Shown: positions 11,451 through 24,029, counted from the first letter of the stretch. The stretch is DNA of 64,000 nt from Myrica gale (GCA_963930655.1 OZ005620.1:945001-1009000), one strand, 5' to 3'. Notes: generated by a model not told the origin, from the sequence alone. Program-made: numbers and translations.

Positions 11451-13206
11451 TAGGGCTGAAAACCGACCAATCGGTTCGGTTATGGGCCCAAACCGTGGGC
11501 CGAACCGACTGGTTCAGTTTTCATGATTTTCCAACCGACGGCCTATCTGCCGGTTGGGAGAATCGGCCGGGCAGACCAGGTTCGGAGGTCGGCCCGGTTC
11601 GGTCCGTTGGGCCCAATAATAGGCCCAAAATTTACTATTTTCAAAGCCTAATTTAATGGCCCAAATTCATTTTTAAGCCCAAAAATTTCTTTGTTAAGCC
11701 CATTCTGTGGCCCAAATTTACCCAGTTTTTCATATATTTCACACAATTTAAGACTTATAATGCAATTTTTCTGCTTCCGTGAATTTTTGTAGCTATGCAT
11801 GCCACATGGGTCCTAATAAAAAACAGTTAACAACATACTTAAATATTCTCTTGGATAATACAAATCTCTAGACTCTTTCCTTTTAGTAAAAGGTCGACTA
11901 GAGACAGTATTAATACTAAGGTTATCATCGTCAAGATCAATATGCACCTCATCCACCCCATCTTTAATATCAATCACATTATTGAGTCTCATTAATTATC
12001 AGGGGTACTTGTTGGAGTCTCTTTTATCTAGACCACATTAAAAATAAAAATAAAACACAAATTAACAAACAATCCAACAACATAAAATCAACAAATCATC
12101 TAACAAACCTAACCCTAAATTAATCTAAATCCAACATCAAATCAGCCCTGACCTCCGATTTCTATAGAACCAACATAATCCTAACTTCCAATCTTTGCCA
12201 TAAACTAACAGTAACTTAGTAAAATGGGAAATACTAACCTAATTTGATTCTCGTCAACAGCAGTACAAAGAAATTAATAATTATCAGCAATTTTGCAAAT
12301 CACCGGCTCTATAAAATGCAAATCTTCAAATCTGTTAATGTTCTTTAACAATAGACACTAAACTACAAGAATCCACAGTAAATGACCATGACACGGGAGA
12401 AAAACAACCATTCTACACCTCGTAAAATGGATTACTTAAGTTCGAACAAGTTAAAAGCATACACATCTCAACTGATTTCAGAAACTACAAGGTGTCTCAG
12501 AGCACTAGAGCAGGCTAATTTTAATGCCCTTCAAAACCATCTACTTTAACAATAAGACAAAAATATACTACAAACAATTTGGTTGCTTCGTAAAATTAGA
12601 GAATAGTAACTTCAACCACAATAGTTTTGTTGTTTGTCTCCCAAAAGCAAAATATCGCCCAATAGAAACAGAGAGATAGAGAGAGGGGCGTGAGACATGG
12701 TATGTTGGTCTCCCTAATATCAAACGAGCCAATATCAAACTGGCAGAGGCTGAGAGGGGGTGTGTGTGAGAAAGAGAGAGAGAGAGGAGATTTACCCTAT
12801 GGGCTATGGCCGTGTGAGCTAGAGAGACCGACGTGAGATAGAGAGAGACGTCGGCGGGGTGTGGGGTGGCGGCTAGGGTGTCAAGGACTCAAGGGGAAAG
12901 AAAGGGAATTGGGGGAGGGGGCTTGAGGTGTCGGGGGAAAAATCAACAAAAGGGAATTTGGGGACCTGGGGTTAGTGGGTTGGGTTGGGTTGGGTTGGGG
13001 GCACGTATTATTATAAAAAAATGTCAAATACCCAACATACCCCTTGATTCGATTGTACCTAGAACCGTGGGCCGAACTGACCCAGTCGATTATGGATATT
13101 TTTGGGCCGACAGCCGAACGGCTAGCCCAAAATCGACCGACCCATTTAGTTTTGGGCCGATTTGAGTCAGCCTCTATCAGTTCCGACCCAAATTTATCGA
13201 GCCCTA
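11451..13206. mobile_element. hAT-like non-autonomous element
   Basis: The element begins TAGGGCT and ends AGCCCTA (7-bp terminal inverted repeat). It is flanked by ATCTCGAG (11443-11450) and ATCTCAAG (13207-13214), an 8-bp target duplication with one mismatch, the length typical of hAT elements. Both subterminal regions are rich in ACCGA/CCGAAC/GGGCC repeats, a common hAT feature. No transposase frame is visible; the interior is AT-rich with a GA-rich stretch at 12660-12860. I infer a deletion or MITE-type hAT derivative of 1756 bp. Confidence 0.72.
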
Positions 13207-13214
13207 ATCTCAAG

Positions 13215-14127
13215 AGAGCCATGAGGCAATTAACATGTAATTGTAAGAGTGTCTAATATTTAATTATTTTATTTATATTTTTTAATATATACATATAAAT
13301 TAAGAAGAAAATTTATTCGTGAAATATTAATAATAAATCTTAATACTTTAAGTTACAAGAAACTGATAATTTACCAACTATCCCAAACGTTTAAGTGGAT
13401 AGGATGACAGATTTTAATATTCCAATTATATTCTCCAATAAAAACCAGAATATTACAAACTCAATCAATAACATTAAAAAAAAGGCTTAATCGCTTGGCC
13501 GGTCTTTATGGTTTGATGTTTTTTCAGGAAGGTTCCTAAGGTTCGCTCTGGTTGTTCTTTGTAGTTAATAATTTTTTCAGACCCTTAGTCAATGTAGCCC
13601 CACTAATATAGAGTTTTTTTTTTTACAAAGTGGCTGAGGCCAGGTCACATGTCATGGCCAATGGTAAGCTGCCACGTGGCTCGTCATTTCTCTCTCCCAA
13701 TGGATGCGACATCACTATGCCTCATGCGCCACGTCATCTACTCCAACTCATCCCGAATCGCAGCCCCGACGCCTGGGCGCAGCAATGAAGAAACTGGTCA
13801 AAGCCGAGGTCACTGTGTCACGGCCAGCCAAGACGAAGCTTGTGACTATGCCGCGGAGGTACTCGTCGAAAAAAAGATGGAAGCCATGAATCCGGATAGG
13901 AGGTCTTTCAGGTTGGAAAAGCCCATTTCGTGCCCTTGGTTTCTCATCTCAGTGGTTAGGGAATTCACCAATCTAATGACTTCCTTCAGCCTTTTTCTGA
14001 GCCAACATTCGGAAGCCATTCGATCTTCCAGACTATCGACAAGGTCGCCATGGCTCGCTCCGCGGATAGCTTCGACACAAGGTCGAAGGCAACCGTGAAA
14101 CTAGACATGGTAAGCGACAGGTCGAGG
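13215..14127. other. Non-coding; degraded repeat material
   Basis: The stretch near 13490-13610 (GGCCGGTCTTTATGGTTTG, GGTTCCTAAGGTTCG) has the wording of a common dispersed plant repeat, and several CCACGT-type words occur near 13650-13735. A 149-codon open frame (13649-14098) has no family resemblance and is not called. Confidence 0.35.
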
Positions 14128-14664
14128 TGTTAGAAACTGGCGAAAAAAATTTAAACTTAAACAAGTGAGACAAAATATTTAAGTGGTTGGGTGATTGAAC
14201 TACATCCATTGTGGAAAAGCTCAATTGGGTGGTTTGGTTTTCTCACTTATATTCAAAATGTTACATAGATGCTTTATTTATAAGTCATTGGTTTCAATCG
14301 CCCACATTGCTTTAGCAATGTAAGACTTTACATTTTCAACACTCTCCCGCAAACTCAAACTTACAAAAACAGGGAAAATAAAGTTGCCGGGCTCTGCCGG
14401 TTGGTCGCCGGGCTTTGCCGGTGGTTGTAGGGCTTATGTCGGGAGGTTGCAGGTCTGAAGTCGGGAACCTGCCTCTGATACCATGTAAGAAAAAAAATTA
14501 GACTGAAGAAAAATTATTGACACTGATAAGTGAGACATTCATTATAGAAATTGATTTATTAATTTTCTCACTTATGATTGATAAAATTACATAAGACTTT
14601 ATTTATAAGCCTTTAGAAACAACACCCCACATTGCTTTAGCGATGTAGGACTCAAACTTTAATA
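14128..14664 (-). mobile_element. Second TRIM of the same family
   Basis: It has the same architecture as the TRIM in 4CL-like copy 1: LTR-like ends at 14128-14341 and 14484-14664, a TGGTATCAGAG primer-binding site on the minus strand just inside the right LTR (about 14473-14483), a GCGGGAGAGTGTT purine tract beside the left LTR, and a short CCGG-rich interior. The 5-bp CGAGG at 14123-14127 is repeated at 14665-14669. The two LTRs differ by many substitutions and indels (214 versus 181 bp), so this insertion is clearly older than the one in copy 1, whose LTRs are much closer. Confidence 0.82.
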
Positions 14665-14669
14665 CGAGG

Positions 14670-15684
14670 CAACCTGGGTCTAACCCGAAGGAGAATCGAC
14701 AAATGTTGTCGAAGGAGAAGCGGCGAAACATGTCTTGTAAGTCTAAAACGAGAACTGATTCTAAGCAAAACGACCCCTGCAATTTAAATATACAAATCTA
14801 ACATTTTAAGGCTGATCACTTCATTTAATAAGTTGTGAATCAAAATGATGTGATACAATCTTAATTTGACTCATTAAATAAATGACATGGACAGTTTTAA
14901 AATGTTAGATTTCTATCTTTATATTACCGTTGTCGTTTTACATGACTTTGCACATAATTATTTGTCGTCAAACTTTGTCCTCTTGTCATCCATAGAAGAT
15001 AAGAGGAATTAGCCGTGATTGGATCTCATAACAGACAATCACAAACACATAGGACCCAAAACTAGACACCAATGTCTCAGATGGGTAGTCAGATGAGACA
15101 ATAGTCTAAAGCTCTGTAATTAGGAATGCTCATGTTATTGCCTAGAAAATAGCAACCATTTTTATAAAATTAATGTTGGAAAATAAAAAATCCAAGATAG
15201 AAACTCGAACCCTATTACCTTTTACTCTCTTTTCCTAAACAGTGTCAAAAAATTAAATTCTTAGTCATTTTTTAACTCATTGTACAGTGGCACACTCACT
15301 AAAATTAGTGGATTGTTATTTCTACTAAACAGCAAAATAATCTCACAAAATAATTTTTGTTAAAAAAAGTAGCTTCTCAAAATATTTATTTGTCTCGTTA
15401 TAAATTAAACTTTTAGCAATTTTATCTATGAAAATGATTTATTAGCAAAAATTTCAATACAAAAATTTAATAAGTAATTTTACATCTAAAAAGATAAAAA
15501 GTAAATTTAAGATTTACTTTTGAGTTTTGAATTTATTTTTTATTTTTTAAACTAAAAAATCTCATTTTTATTTACATAAGGCTTCCAAATGATAACACAA
15601 CACATAAAAACCCAATTTCCCAATACTATTCAAATCAAGTGGTTCGATCAAACCTATTTTGGGTACATCGAACTATTTACTTAT
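14670..15684. other. Non-coding, nothing recognised
   Basis: AT-rich intergenic sequence with no coding frame, clear repeat or RNA gene that I can support. Confidence 0.4.
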
Positions 15685-15903
15685 ACATAAAAATATATAT
15701 TTATATAAAACCGCTGACTTCGACTTATCGTCTAGTGAATTTTTTAATAGCTGAAACACAGCAATTAAGGGAAGGTTTGGGAATTAATATATTATAGAGG
15801 CCTTTAATTCGCTAAGTTACCAATAATAGACATAAAAATATATATTTATATAAAACCGCTGACTTCGACTTGTCTTCTAGTGAATTTTTTAATAGCCACA
15901 GCA
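15685..15903 (+). repeat. Direct repeat upstream of 4CL-like copy 3
   Basis: A stretch of about 74 bp at 15685-15758 (ACATAAAAATATATATTTAT..., CCGCTGACTTCGACTT, GTGAATTTTTTAATAGC) recurs at 15830-15903 with only a few changes, an offset of 145 bp. It lies 220-440 bp upstream of the copy 3 start codon and so may double promoter elements. Confidence 0.75.
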
Positions 15904-16125
15904 ATCTTATCTGGAGCATCCTCAACTACCTTCGAAAACGAACGTTAGTAGTAGAAAACAAATACAAATATCGGTGTCACCGGCCATTACACGAGACGAG
16001 GTCAGATATCTGTAACTGTAAGGCCAAAACCGAAAACTTCAACTGAAATCCTCCAGTGTCTTTTCTCTGTTCCATCTGAGCAGTTCAGAAATTCTCTAAT
16101 TTCCAGTCTCCACCACCACTTCTCC

Positions 16126-18557
16126 ATGGCTGACAGCGACGCAAATAGCTGTCCGAAAGCACCCAAGAGCGGGTTCTGCCTGCAGACCAGAACCTTCCAC
16201 AGCCTCCGGCCCCAGGTCCCGCCCCTCTCCCAATCCCTCTCCGTCACTAACTACATCCTCTCTCTCCTTCTTCAATCTTCCACATCCACCTCTAACACTA
16301 CCGTCCTTATCGACTCCTCTACCAGCCGCCGAGTGTCCTACGACGAGTTCCTCAGCCAAATTCAGTCCCTTTCGTGCTCGCTAAGAAGGTCGAACACTCT
16401 CTCCAAAGGCCACGTAGCTTTCATTCTCGCGCCTCCCTCGCTCCACATCCCTGTCCTTTACTTCGCTCTATTGGCCTTGGGCGTCACCATCTCACCCGCG
16501 AACCCGCTGGGTTCGGACTTGGAAATCTCTCACCAGGTACGACTCAGTGACCCCGTCATCGCCTTCGCCACTTCTTCTACATCCCACAAGCTCCCCCGTC
16601 TACCTCTCGGTACCATACTCCTCGACTCGCCCGAGTTCCTTTCAATGATCTACGGAAATGGTCCTGACGCTGACCCAGTCGAGCCAGTCCACGTGAGTCA
16701 GTCCGACTCGGCGGCTATCATGTACTCCTCGGGAACGACTGGACTAGTCAAGGGCGTGTTGCTGACTCACCAGAACATGATCGCACTTTTCGCGGGGTTG
16801 TTCGGGCACCGGCTCGAGTCGGACAGGAATGAGGCTCAGAAGAAGAAAGAGCCACAGCCGGTCTCATTGTTCACAGTGTCTTTGTTCCACGTGTTCGGTT
16901 TTTTCAAGCTGATGAGAACAGTGGCGATGGGAGAGACGCTGGTTTTGATGGGGAGATTCGATCTCGAGGTCATGTTAAAGGCCATAGAGAAGTACAAGAT
17001 CACCCACCTGCCTGCTTCGCCGCCTCTTCTCGTGGCGCTAACCAAGTCAGAACTTGTGAAGAAATACGACCTCAGCTCTCTTCGGCTGCTCGCATGCAGC
17101 GGTGCGCCACTTGGAAAGGACGTCACCCTGCGCTTCGTGGCCAAGTTTCCCAACGTGGAAATTGCCCAGGTGGATATTGTCTCTTAGCGGGTGTGGTTTG
17201 AAGAAAGTTGAATAAACGACACTTTTATCTCCCGTGTTAATTTTTGTCGTATTAGACCGTTGACTCTCCCGAGTTCGGGCCTGATATTCTGTTGTGTTTA
17301 CTTCAACTCGGGATGCAGATAGTTTGGTGTCCATGGTTTTTTTGTACATCTGGACAACCTTGTCATGAATCGCTTGTTATTGTTGAATGTTCATGATTGT
17401 CTATAGTTTGTCTCAGGGATATGGTTTGACAGAGAGTGGAGGAGGGGGGGCAAGCATGGAGGGGAGTGAGGAGTACAGTCGGCATTATTCTGTGGGTCGC
17501 CTGACTGTAAATATGGAAGCCAAGATAGTTGATCCTGTAACTGGAGAGGCCTTACCACCTGGTCAGAAAGGGGAGCTCTGGTTGCGAGGGCCAACGATCA
17601 TGAAAGGTAATAAATCCATTCCATCATGCCATGTCCATGAAAAATAATACTACAGCTACAAGGAGTCAAGCTTCCTAAAACCATTATTGCGCTTCTTGCT
17701 TGACGAAAAGAATTATGGCGTCTTTGCAGGTTATATTGGAGATGACAAGGCAACGGTTGAAATATTAGATTCAGAAGGCTGGTTTAAGACTGGTGATCTT
17801 TGTTATTTTGACTCCGATGGATTCCTGTCTGTTGTCGATCGACTAAAGGAACTGATAAAGTACAAAGCATATCAGGTGAGTGGATTGGCCCCGCACCTCC
17901 TAGCAAACGACCGTTATAGGCGTAATCTGACTCCATTTGGATGATTTGATCCCATTGTGGCTTGACAAATTGCAGGTTCCCCCAGCTGAATTGGAACATT
18001 TACTCCTATCCCATCCTGAAATTGTTGATGCTGCTGTAATTCCGTAAGTATCAAATGCTGTAGTTCACTCCTTTTGCTTTGTCAGTTTGTTTGAGAAACT
18101 TTAAGGCCTTGCTATTGACGAGAAACGGTGCCCAAAGAGATCCTTTTTTTTTTTTCTAGGACTTGGGACCAGTTCTACCTCTTTCTTTTACATCCTACAT
18201 GCTCTTGGATGCAGGTACCCAGATGAAGAAGCAGGTCAGATTCCCATGGCTTTTGTGGTAAGAAAGACTAGAAGCAACATCACAGAGGCGCAGGTCATAG
18301 AGTTCATTGCAGAAAAGGTAAGCTTCTGGGTACCAATTTTCGTTCATATTATTTGCTCACATCTGGCCTCGCAAAAACTGGTGTATTTGTTGTACTTACT
18401 TGAGACAGAGTTGTTGCATCCCCGCTTGCAGGTCGCACCACAGAAGAAAATACGACGTGTATCTTTTATCAACTCTATTCCAAAATCTCCTACAGGAAAA
18501 ACTTTGAGAAGGGAGCTGGTCACTCATGCTCTCTCTACTGGCTCATCTAGATTATGA
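16126..18557 (+). CDS. 4-coumarate:CoA ligase-like, peroxisomal (copy 3)
   Basis: A 558-aa AMP-forming acyl-CoA ligase with the same six-exon layout as copy 2: 16126-17169, 17417-17606, 17730-17875, 17976-18043, 18215-18317, 18432-18557. Exons 2-6 have exactly the copy 2 lengths. Motifs: [42 protein letters not shown], and the lysine in [11 protein letters not shown]. The C-terminus is SSRL (peroxisomal). Differences from copy 2 include [10 protein letters not shown] for [10 protein letters not shown] and [10 protein letters not shown] for [10 protein letters not shown], near the acyl-pocket region, so substrate preference may differ. Introns are shorter than in copy 2. Upstream it has its own sequence including a 145-bp-offset direct repeat, so its regulation may have diverged. 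Confidence 0.93.
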
Positions 18558-20779
18558 ATAGCAGTGTAACTAGTCTAGTTATTCATCCTTCTTTGGCTCT
18601 CGCTTTGGATACCTACCATCTACTAATCATTCCACAGGAGTTTGCCTACAGAATTTACTCCTCATCTCAGAGTGTATCCAATAATGTTAAGGGTTGAGCT
18701 ATAGCATACTCTGGAAAGACCAAATAAAGATGCCTCTTTACAATTTCGCATCGTGTAACTCTATGCCGGTAGCCATGTATTTGTAGAGACTAATAACTGT
18801 TTGGAAACCGGCCTACACGGTGTGCTTAAACATACACTGGTGGTATTTTAATTCACGACTATATAATACTTGAATCTGTACATCTTTTTTCTCCTGTTTT
18901 GTTTCTTGGTTTTCTCCGGAAGATTAGAGATGCTAATGAACAACAAATAAAACACAAGGAAAAATTGTAAATGAACTGAAAAATATTTTATTCCGCAGAT
19001 AATGAATGAACCAAAAAACTGACAGAAGTATGTATACAAAACGTAGCTGTATCCTTGCTGTCATAGCACATCAGTTCCTTGTTATCTACATGAAAATTCC
19101 CTGCAAACAAAGTTTTAACAGAAGCATTTGGTCACATTAATAACATGAGGCTCGTCAATGCCATCCCTAGAAACCTTCGACCTATATCATCATATCAACA
19201 CCATCACACGTCTTATGCAGCTTTGGTTGGGAATGGGAACCTTAACGCTTACCATGTCACCGTAGAAGAAGAGTGAGATTATATCAGCAGAAAGAACCGC
19301 CCATCTGCAATTCTGTGAGCTGGGAAAGGCTTGGATAAGTGATTATCATCAATATAAAGTAAAATTGAATGAGGATACCGAGACAACTCATAAGACGTCT
19401 CCCTTCATAAAGTGTACTTTTGAGGAGTTAAATACAGTTTTAGCATCATTCTAGCGTACTTCTCACGTTATGATGGTCTCCCACTGACATGAATTTATTC
19501 CAAAAGCTCTTCAACAAGAAGAGAAATGTAGAGACTGCAGTCAAAGTAGAAATGCCATATGCACTAATGCAACAGCAAATTCGGAACATAGCAGCCCGCA
19601 AAGAACATAATTGCAGGGAGGTACCTTGGCTTAGAAAAGTGGCAGGTCCCTTTGTTACCACAAGGAGAATTCCCAACTCCATAGGTTTGCACATACGCAA
19701 ACTGGACAAAAATTGAGAACAACAAAGATAATAAAAACAATAGCAGTCAATGAAGGTGAAAAAAAGTGGGGAAGAACAAAAATGTAAATTGTGGTTATCA
19801 CTATCAACACAACATATCACGGAATGCAGGAAGAAAAAAATCATCCTTTCTGTTTCTTTTTCTGTTATTAGTGAAGCAATCTACAATGTAAAAGATGCTG
19901 ATAATCACTAGGGGAGACATAGATACTGCATCCAGACCACCTATAAAAAAGCACACTTTTTAGAGGCACACGAAAATTTTACCTCCCCTTCTTCCACAAT
20001 ACGTGAAATGTGCAGGGGTTGAAAAATGCAATGGAAAGTTAGAGATTTCGACTAAGTCATAGCTTCTTCAGTCGAGTGTTGACCAGGTTTCGGCAGACTT
20101 CCAGTCTTCTTCGACATCTAAGAGGTCACAACTTACAAAGCAACACCTGATACCTCCACAGATTGCAGAAAAATCCTCTATCAATCACACAAGTAGACAA
20201 CAATTTTGAAAAGGATAGTCCTATTCACTTAAATTTTGATTTTGGCAGGACGAGGTCATGAAGATTGAAGCTGAACACAACCATGATTATTCTGAACAAT
20301 TATTTTTAAGTTTTAATTGTTGTAATGAATACTGGATTCTGAGCATACCAAGTCGACCGACAAGAATAGATTAAGAGAGCAAAACTAAGAGAAAAGGAAA
20401 AAGAAAAAGCAGTAGTAGTATTAAAAAAAATACTAAATCTATATTTACAGCCAGAGTTTCATAATTTACAATGATGTATTCCTGACAAATGTAAAGAAGT
20501 TTCAATGGAAACACAGCTGAGGGAGGAGGAAGCACGTAGAGACAAACAAAAAGGTTAGTTGTTTTTCCACACCTTCCCAAATATGCATCATCCACTACCC
20601 TTGACCAAGTAAACCATCCAACTCTCCTTCCAACTTCTTTCTTCCTGCTCTTCCAAAGGATCCTGCTCTCTGTTATCCTTGCTGATGACAAACAATTAGG
20701 TGGTGGTAAAAGTTGGAAAAAGAAACTATTGCATAAAGCTGACAACTTGCCCTATAAGTATTGATTAGCATGTCAGGCT
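18558..20779. other. Intergenic / 3' flanks
   Basis: It separates the convergent 4CL-like copy 3 (plus) and CDKG (minus). The part nearest 20780 is presumably the 3' UTR of CDKG. I see no supported coding exon. The 132-codon minus frame at 19446-19844 is phenylalanine/cysteine-rich and looks like chance. Confidence 0.4.
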
Positions 20780-23289
20780 TCACCACTGCCTATCTTGGCC
20801 ATGCCAGACAGGAAAGTTATGCTTCAAATCAGATCTAGGAAGAGGAACGTCACGAAACCACTCATGCTTGAGAGCAGCTTCCGCTGTTATCCGCTGCAAA
20901 AACAAGAGAAGCTCGTCATAAATTTCATGAGCATGAAATCCCCCAGTCTGTACCACATTCTACTTCAACACTTCGCAAATAGAATTTACCTTCTCAGGAT
21001 CGTAAGTTAAAAGTTTGCTCAACAAGTCAAATCCCAAATCAGAAAGAACTGGAGATCCTGTGAAGGTTTGGGCAGGAAACTTTTTCCGCAATAGGTTACA
21101 CCTGACAAATTCGCCAACTTATTACTACAAAAATGAACTGGCAATAGGGAGCAAACTAGGAAGTATTTGAGACAAAACACTACATGGGGATCAAAGAGAG
21201 AGGAAAGCAACACTTACTGTTGCTTAATGTTTGGTCTAACTCCTGGCAATTTTGGCAGTCCAGGCCAAATATTCTCATTGGGTGCCCCTAGGATTTGAAA
21301 AATCTGTAGCAACAAAACAAAATTGCATTACTGGTACAAACCAATAAGTAAAACATATAACATAAAACCAGGATAGGCTAAAAGAAAAGCAGGACTAAAA
21401 GATCCAACAAATAAGAAGCAAGAATACCTTCCCAAGCTGATCAAGTTCATTTTTCCCTTTGAAAAGCGGTTCCTTTGCCACCAATTCAGCCATTATACAT
21501 CCCACTGACCACATATCAATAGCTGTTGAGTATTGTTCTGTCCCTAACAGAAGTTCAGGAGCTCTGCAAGGGAAGACTACAAAATTATTTTCTGTTTGCA
21601 AAACTTGCGTGCACCTGTTTCTGCTAGAAAACTAAAGAACATCACTACAAAGAGGCTAAAAGAATAGAAAACTACAGCCCTTTGCTTAAAAAGCAACAAT
21701 AATGAACAGGACAAAAACCAAATCTCTAACTTAACCATGTAAGCTCTGGACATGCAAAACAATTCAAATACATAGAACTCCTGACTGTTCATCTCAAATA
21801 AAAAGTAAATATTCGCCGCTCACCTGTACCAAAGGGTGACCACAACAGGTGTATACGGTTTCAGAGGGCTCCCATACTGGCGAGACAACCCAAAGTCGCA
21901 TATTTTCAACTCACCGTCCTTGCTCACAAGAAGGTTTGATGTCTTCAAATCTCTATGAAGCACCCAATTGTCATGAAGATATTTGACACCTTCCAATAGC
22001 TGTAGCATCAAGCATTTCACTTCACTTATACTAAAAGGCTGTTTCATCCCCTCCAGGAGACCCTTGAGGTCATATTCCATGTACTCCATGACCATGAACA
22101 CATTGTCAAGCTCATCCGTAACAACACCTTTAACATCAACAACGGAAGGGTGATTAAAAGACAAGAGAATGTTTATTTCCCTCAAAGAGGACAAAGGGAA
22201 TCCATCCTCCTTTCCTACACCCATCTTCACTTTCTTCAAGGCCACAATCTCCCCAGTCTTCATATCCTTTGCTTTGTACACAACACCATAAGTTCCTTCA
22301 TTTATTTTGTTAAGCTTTTCAAACTCGAATACGCTTCTGCAAGCCTGAAGCATGTTTATGTTTCTTTGCGCACTGGGTTCTTTACTCCACTGGGCATCAC
22401 CATCATCCCCTGAGTCAGTGTCTCGTTTTTCATCAATATTCATCGAATTGACATCTAAAAATTCATTTTCCACATAAGTACCTCCACTAACATGCACTGC
22501 AGAGCCTTTTCCAATCGAGCCAGATGATCCAATCAAATCATCTCCTGAATCTTCTATCTGAATCTTCCCACTCTCAGGACTTGACCTCCACATGTCGGGC
22601 AACTCTTCATTATAGAAATCCCTTGGAGAATCACTGTCAGATGCCCACCTAGACATTGCAATATTCCGTGCTTCAGAAAATACACCCTCTTCCACGTGAC
22701 CTTGGCCAACGTCATTGTCCCCAATTCGCTCTGAAGGCAACAGAGGCAAATCAGTCTGAGAACTGAATTCAGCAATACCAACAAACCCGTCTGACACAAT
22801 GGGCATATCTGGTGAATTCTCCGACCCCAGAATCTCGTTTCCCCTAACATCACACTTCAAAACATCCACATCTAATGCCAAGCCATCCGAACTAGGAGGG
22901 GACTGATGAGGAGATTGAGGAGCAACAGCGACAACTCTGTTCTTAGATGAGATCCTCACACCCTTCTCTTCCGTATCCCATAGAATGGGGAAAAACTTCC
23001 TCTTCTTCTCTGGAGGCACCTGCGCCCCATCTTTGTAATCCATGACTTTATTACCAGCACAAGACTCGTCCACGTTTCGCTGTTTGGTTTTACTGCCAAA
23101 GCTGTCTCTTCTAGGCCTTGAATCGAATTCTCTTGATGAGTATCGGTACCCACTCTTATGTGTAGCACCATGATCACGGCCCCTACCATATTCAACAGCA
23201 CAAGAATCATTCCTGTCCTGAGCATACTCTCTATCGGAGTGCTTATGGAACTGCCTTCTCCTCAAGTTATTGACTTGCCCTGCCGCCAT
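20780..23289 (-). CDS. CDKG: Cyclin-dependent kinase G (CDKG / PITSLRE type)
   Basis: A 637-aa Ser/Thr kinase in five coding exons read from the right: 23289-21824, 21563-21428, 21303-21218, 21101-20990, 20893-20780. I start at the ATG at 23289 (MAAGQVNN); the frame extends upstream only through a non-ATG codon. Residues 1 to about 320 are a basic, Arg/Ser/Asp-rich region with likely nuclear signals (KKRKFF). The kinase domain has [10 protein letters not shown] near 329, the cyclin-binding helix PLSSLRE near 365 (PLTSLRE is usual in plant CDKG), HRDLKTSN near 445, DFG near 465, and RAPELLLG across the first intron. Family members act with L-type cyclins in splicing, transcription and meiotic pairing. 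The last exon ends with WHGQDRQW and a stop. Confidence 0.95.
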
Positions 23290-23830
23290 GTGATCCACAA
23301 CAACTCTTCTCAATCAATAACCAACTCTAGTATATAAGAAACACATGCCCTGACCAAAACCGCAAAGAAAACCCCAACTCTCCACGCCCAAACACTCCAC
23401 AAGTCAACAATTGCAGAGGACAAACCCCAACCCCCAAAACTCAACAGTCAATTTCTTTTGTTTTTTCTAATACCATGAAAGCCTAACAAAACCCTAATCC
23501 CAATACCAAAAATTCAATTTTTTTTAGTTCTTTTTCAAAAGCAGACAATAGAGAGAGTCAATACAAATTGTATAGGAAAGTCCACACATACACGATCAAC
23601 AATCGGTGAGATTCAGTAAAAGGTATCAGAAATAGGCAGAAAAAATCGGAGATTTCAGCTAACGAATCAGATCGCGAACAAAACCCTAGAAATCAATATC
23701 CTGGATTTTATTTGTAGAGTCCGCCCCAGAGATTCACAGGCATCAAATAGTCTTACCAGTGAGAGAATAATGAGAGAGAATAGCGACGATGGCAACCTCA
23801 AAGACAATCTAATGGAAAGGCTTCAAGATC
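23290..23830 (-). other. Probable CDKG 5' UTR with intron
   Basis: On the minus strand a GTAAGA donor follows CTCACTG at 23756, just downstream of a pyrimidine/AG-rich leader, suggesting a non-coding first exon (about 23757-23830) and a 5' UTR intron ending shortly before the start codon. Telo-box words (AAACCCTA) occur at about 23491 and 23683. The acceptor is not certain. Confidence 0.4.
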
Positions 23831-23956
23831 AAGAGTACTCTTCGTGTCAGAAAAACGCGTTTGCTAGTTAGGTCAGCGACCGTAGCAGAGTTTATAGTAG
23901 ATTGTCACCGACGCGGTTGTGTTTTTGGGTCATAATAGTTTGAGATCCAACTCTAA

Positions 23957-24025
23957 TGGGCTACGGAATTACTTTTGGGCTAAAATTGGCCCATCGGGCT
24001 TCCTTGGATTTTAAAGCCCAATCTG
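23957..24025 (-). promoter_or_regulatory. Site II (TGGGCC/T) cluster upstream of CDKG
   Basis: Within about 70 bp there are several GGGCT/GGCCCA words (ATGGGCTAC, TTGGGCTAAA, TTGGCCCATC, AAAGCCCAAT). Such site II motifs are bound by TCP factors and are common, together with telo boxes, in promoters of plant growth and cell-cycle genes. Location 130-200 bp upstream of the likely CDKG leader fits that role. Confidence 0.5.
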
Positions 24026-24029
24026 GAGA

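Noticed and set aside
13649..14098. 149-codon open frame with ATG
   Set aside because: No recognisable domain, biased composition from repeat-like sequence, no splice or promoter context, and it sits in degraded repeat material.
19446..19844. 132-codon minus-strand frame
   Set aside because: Hydrophobic, Phe/Cys-rich chance frame in the CDKG 3' flank; no homologous motif.
23290..23313. Upstream extension of the CDKG frame (RRVVVDH)
   Set aside because: It begins with TTG on the minus strand; ATG at 23289 gives the usual MAAG start.
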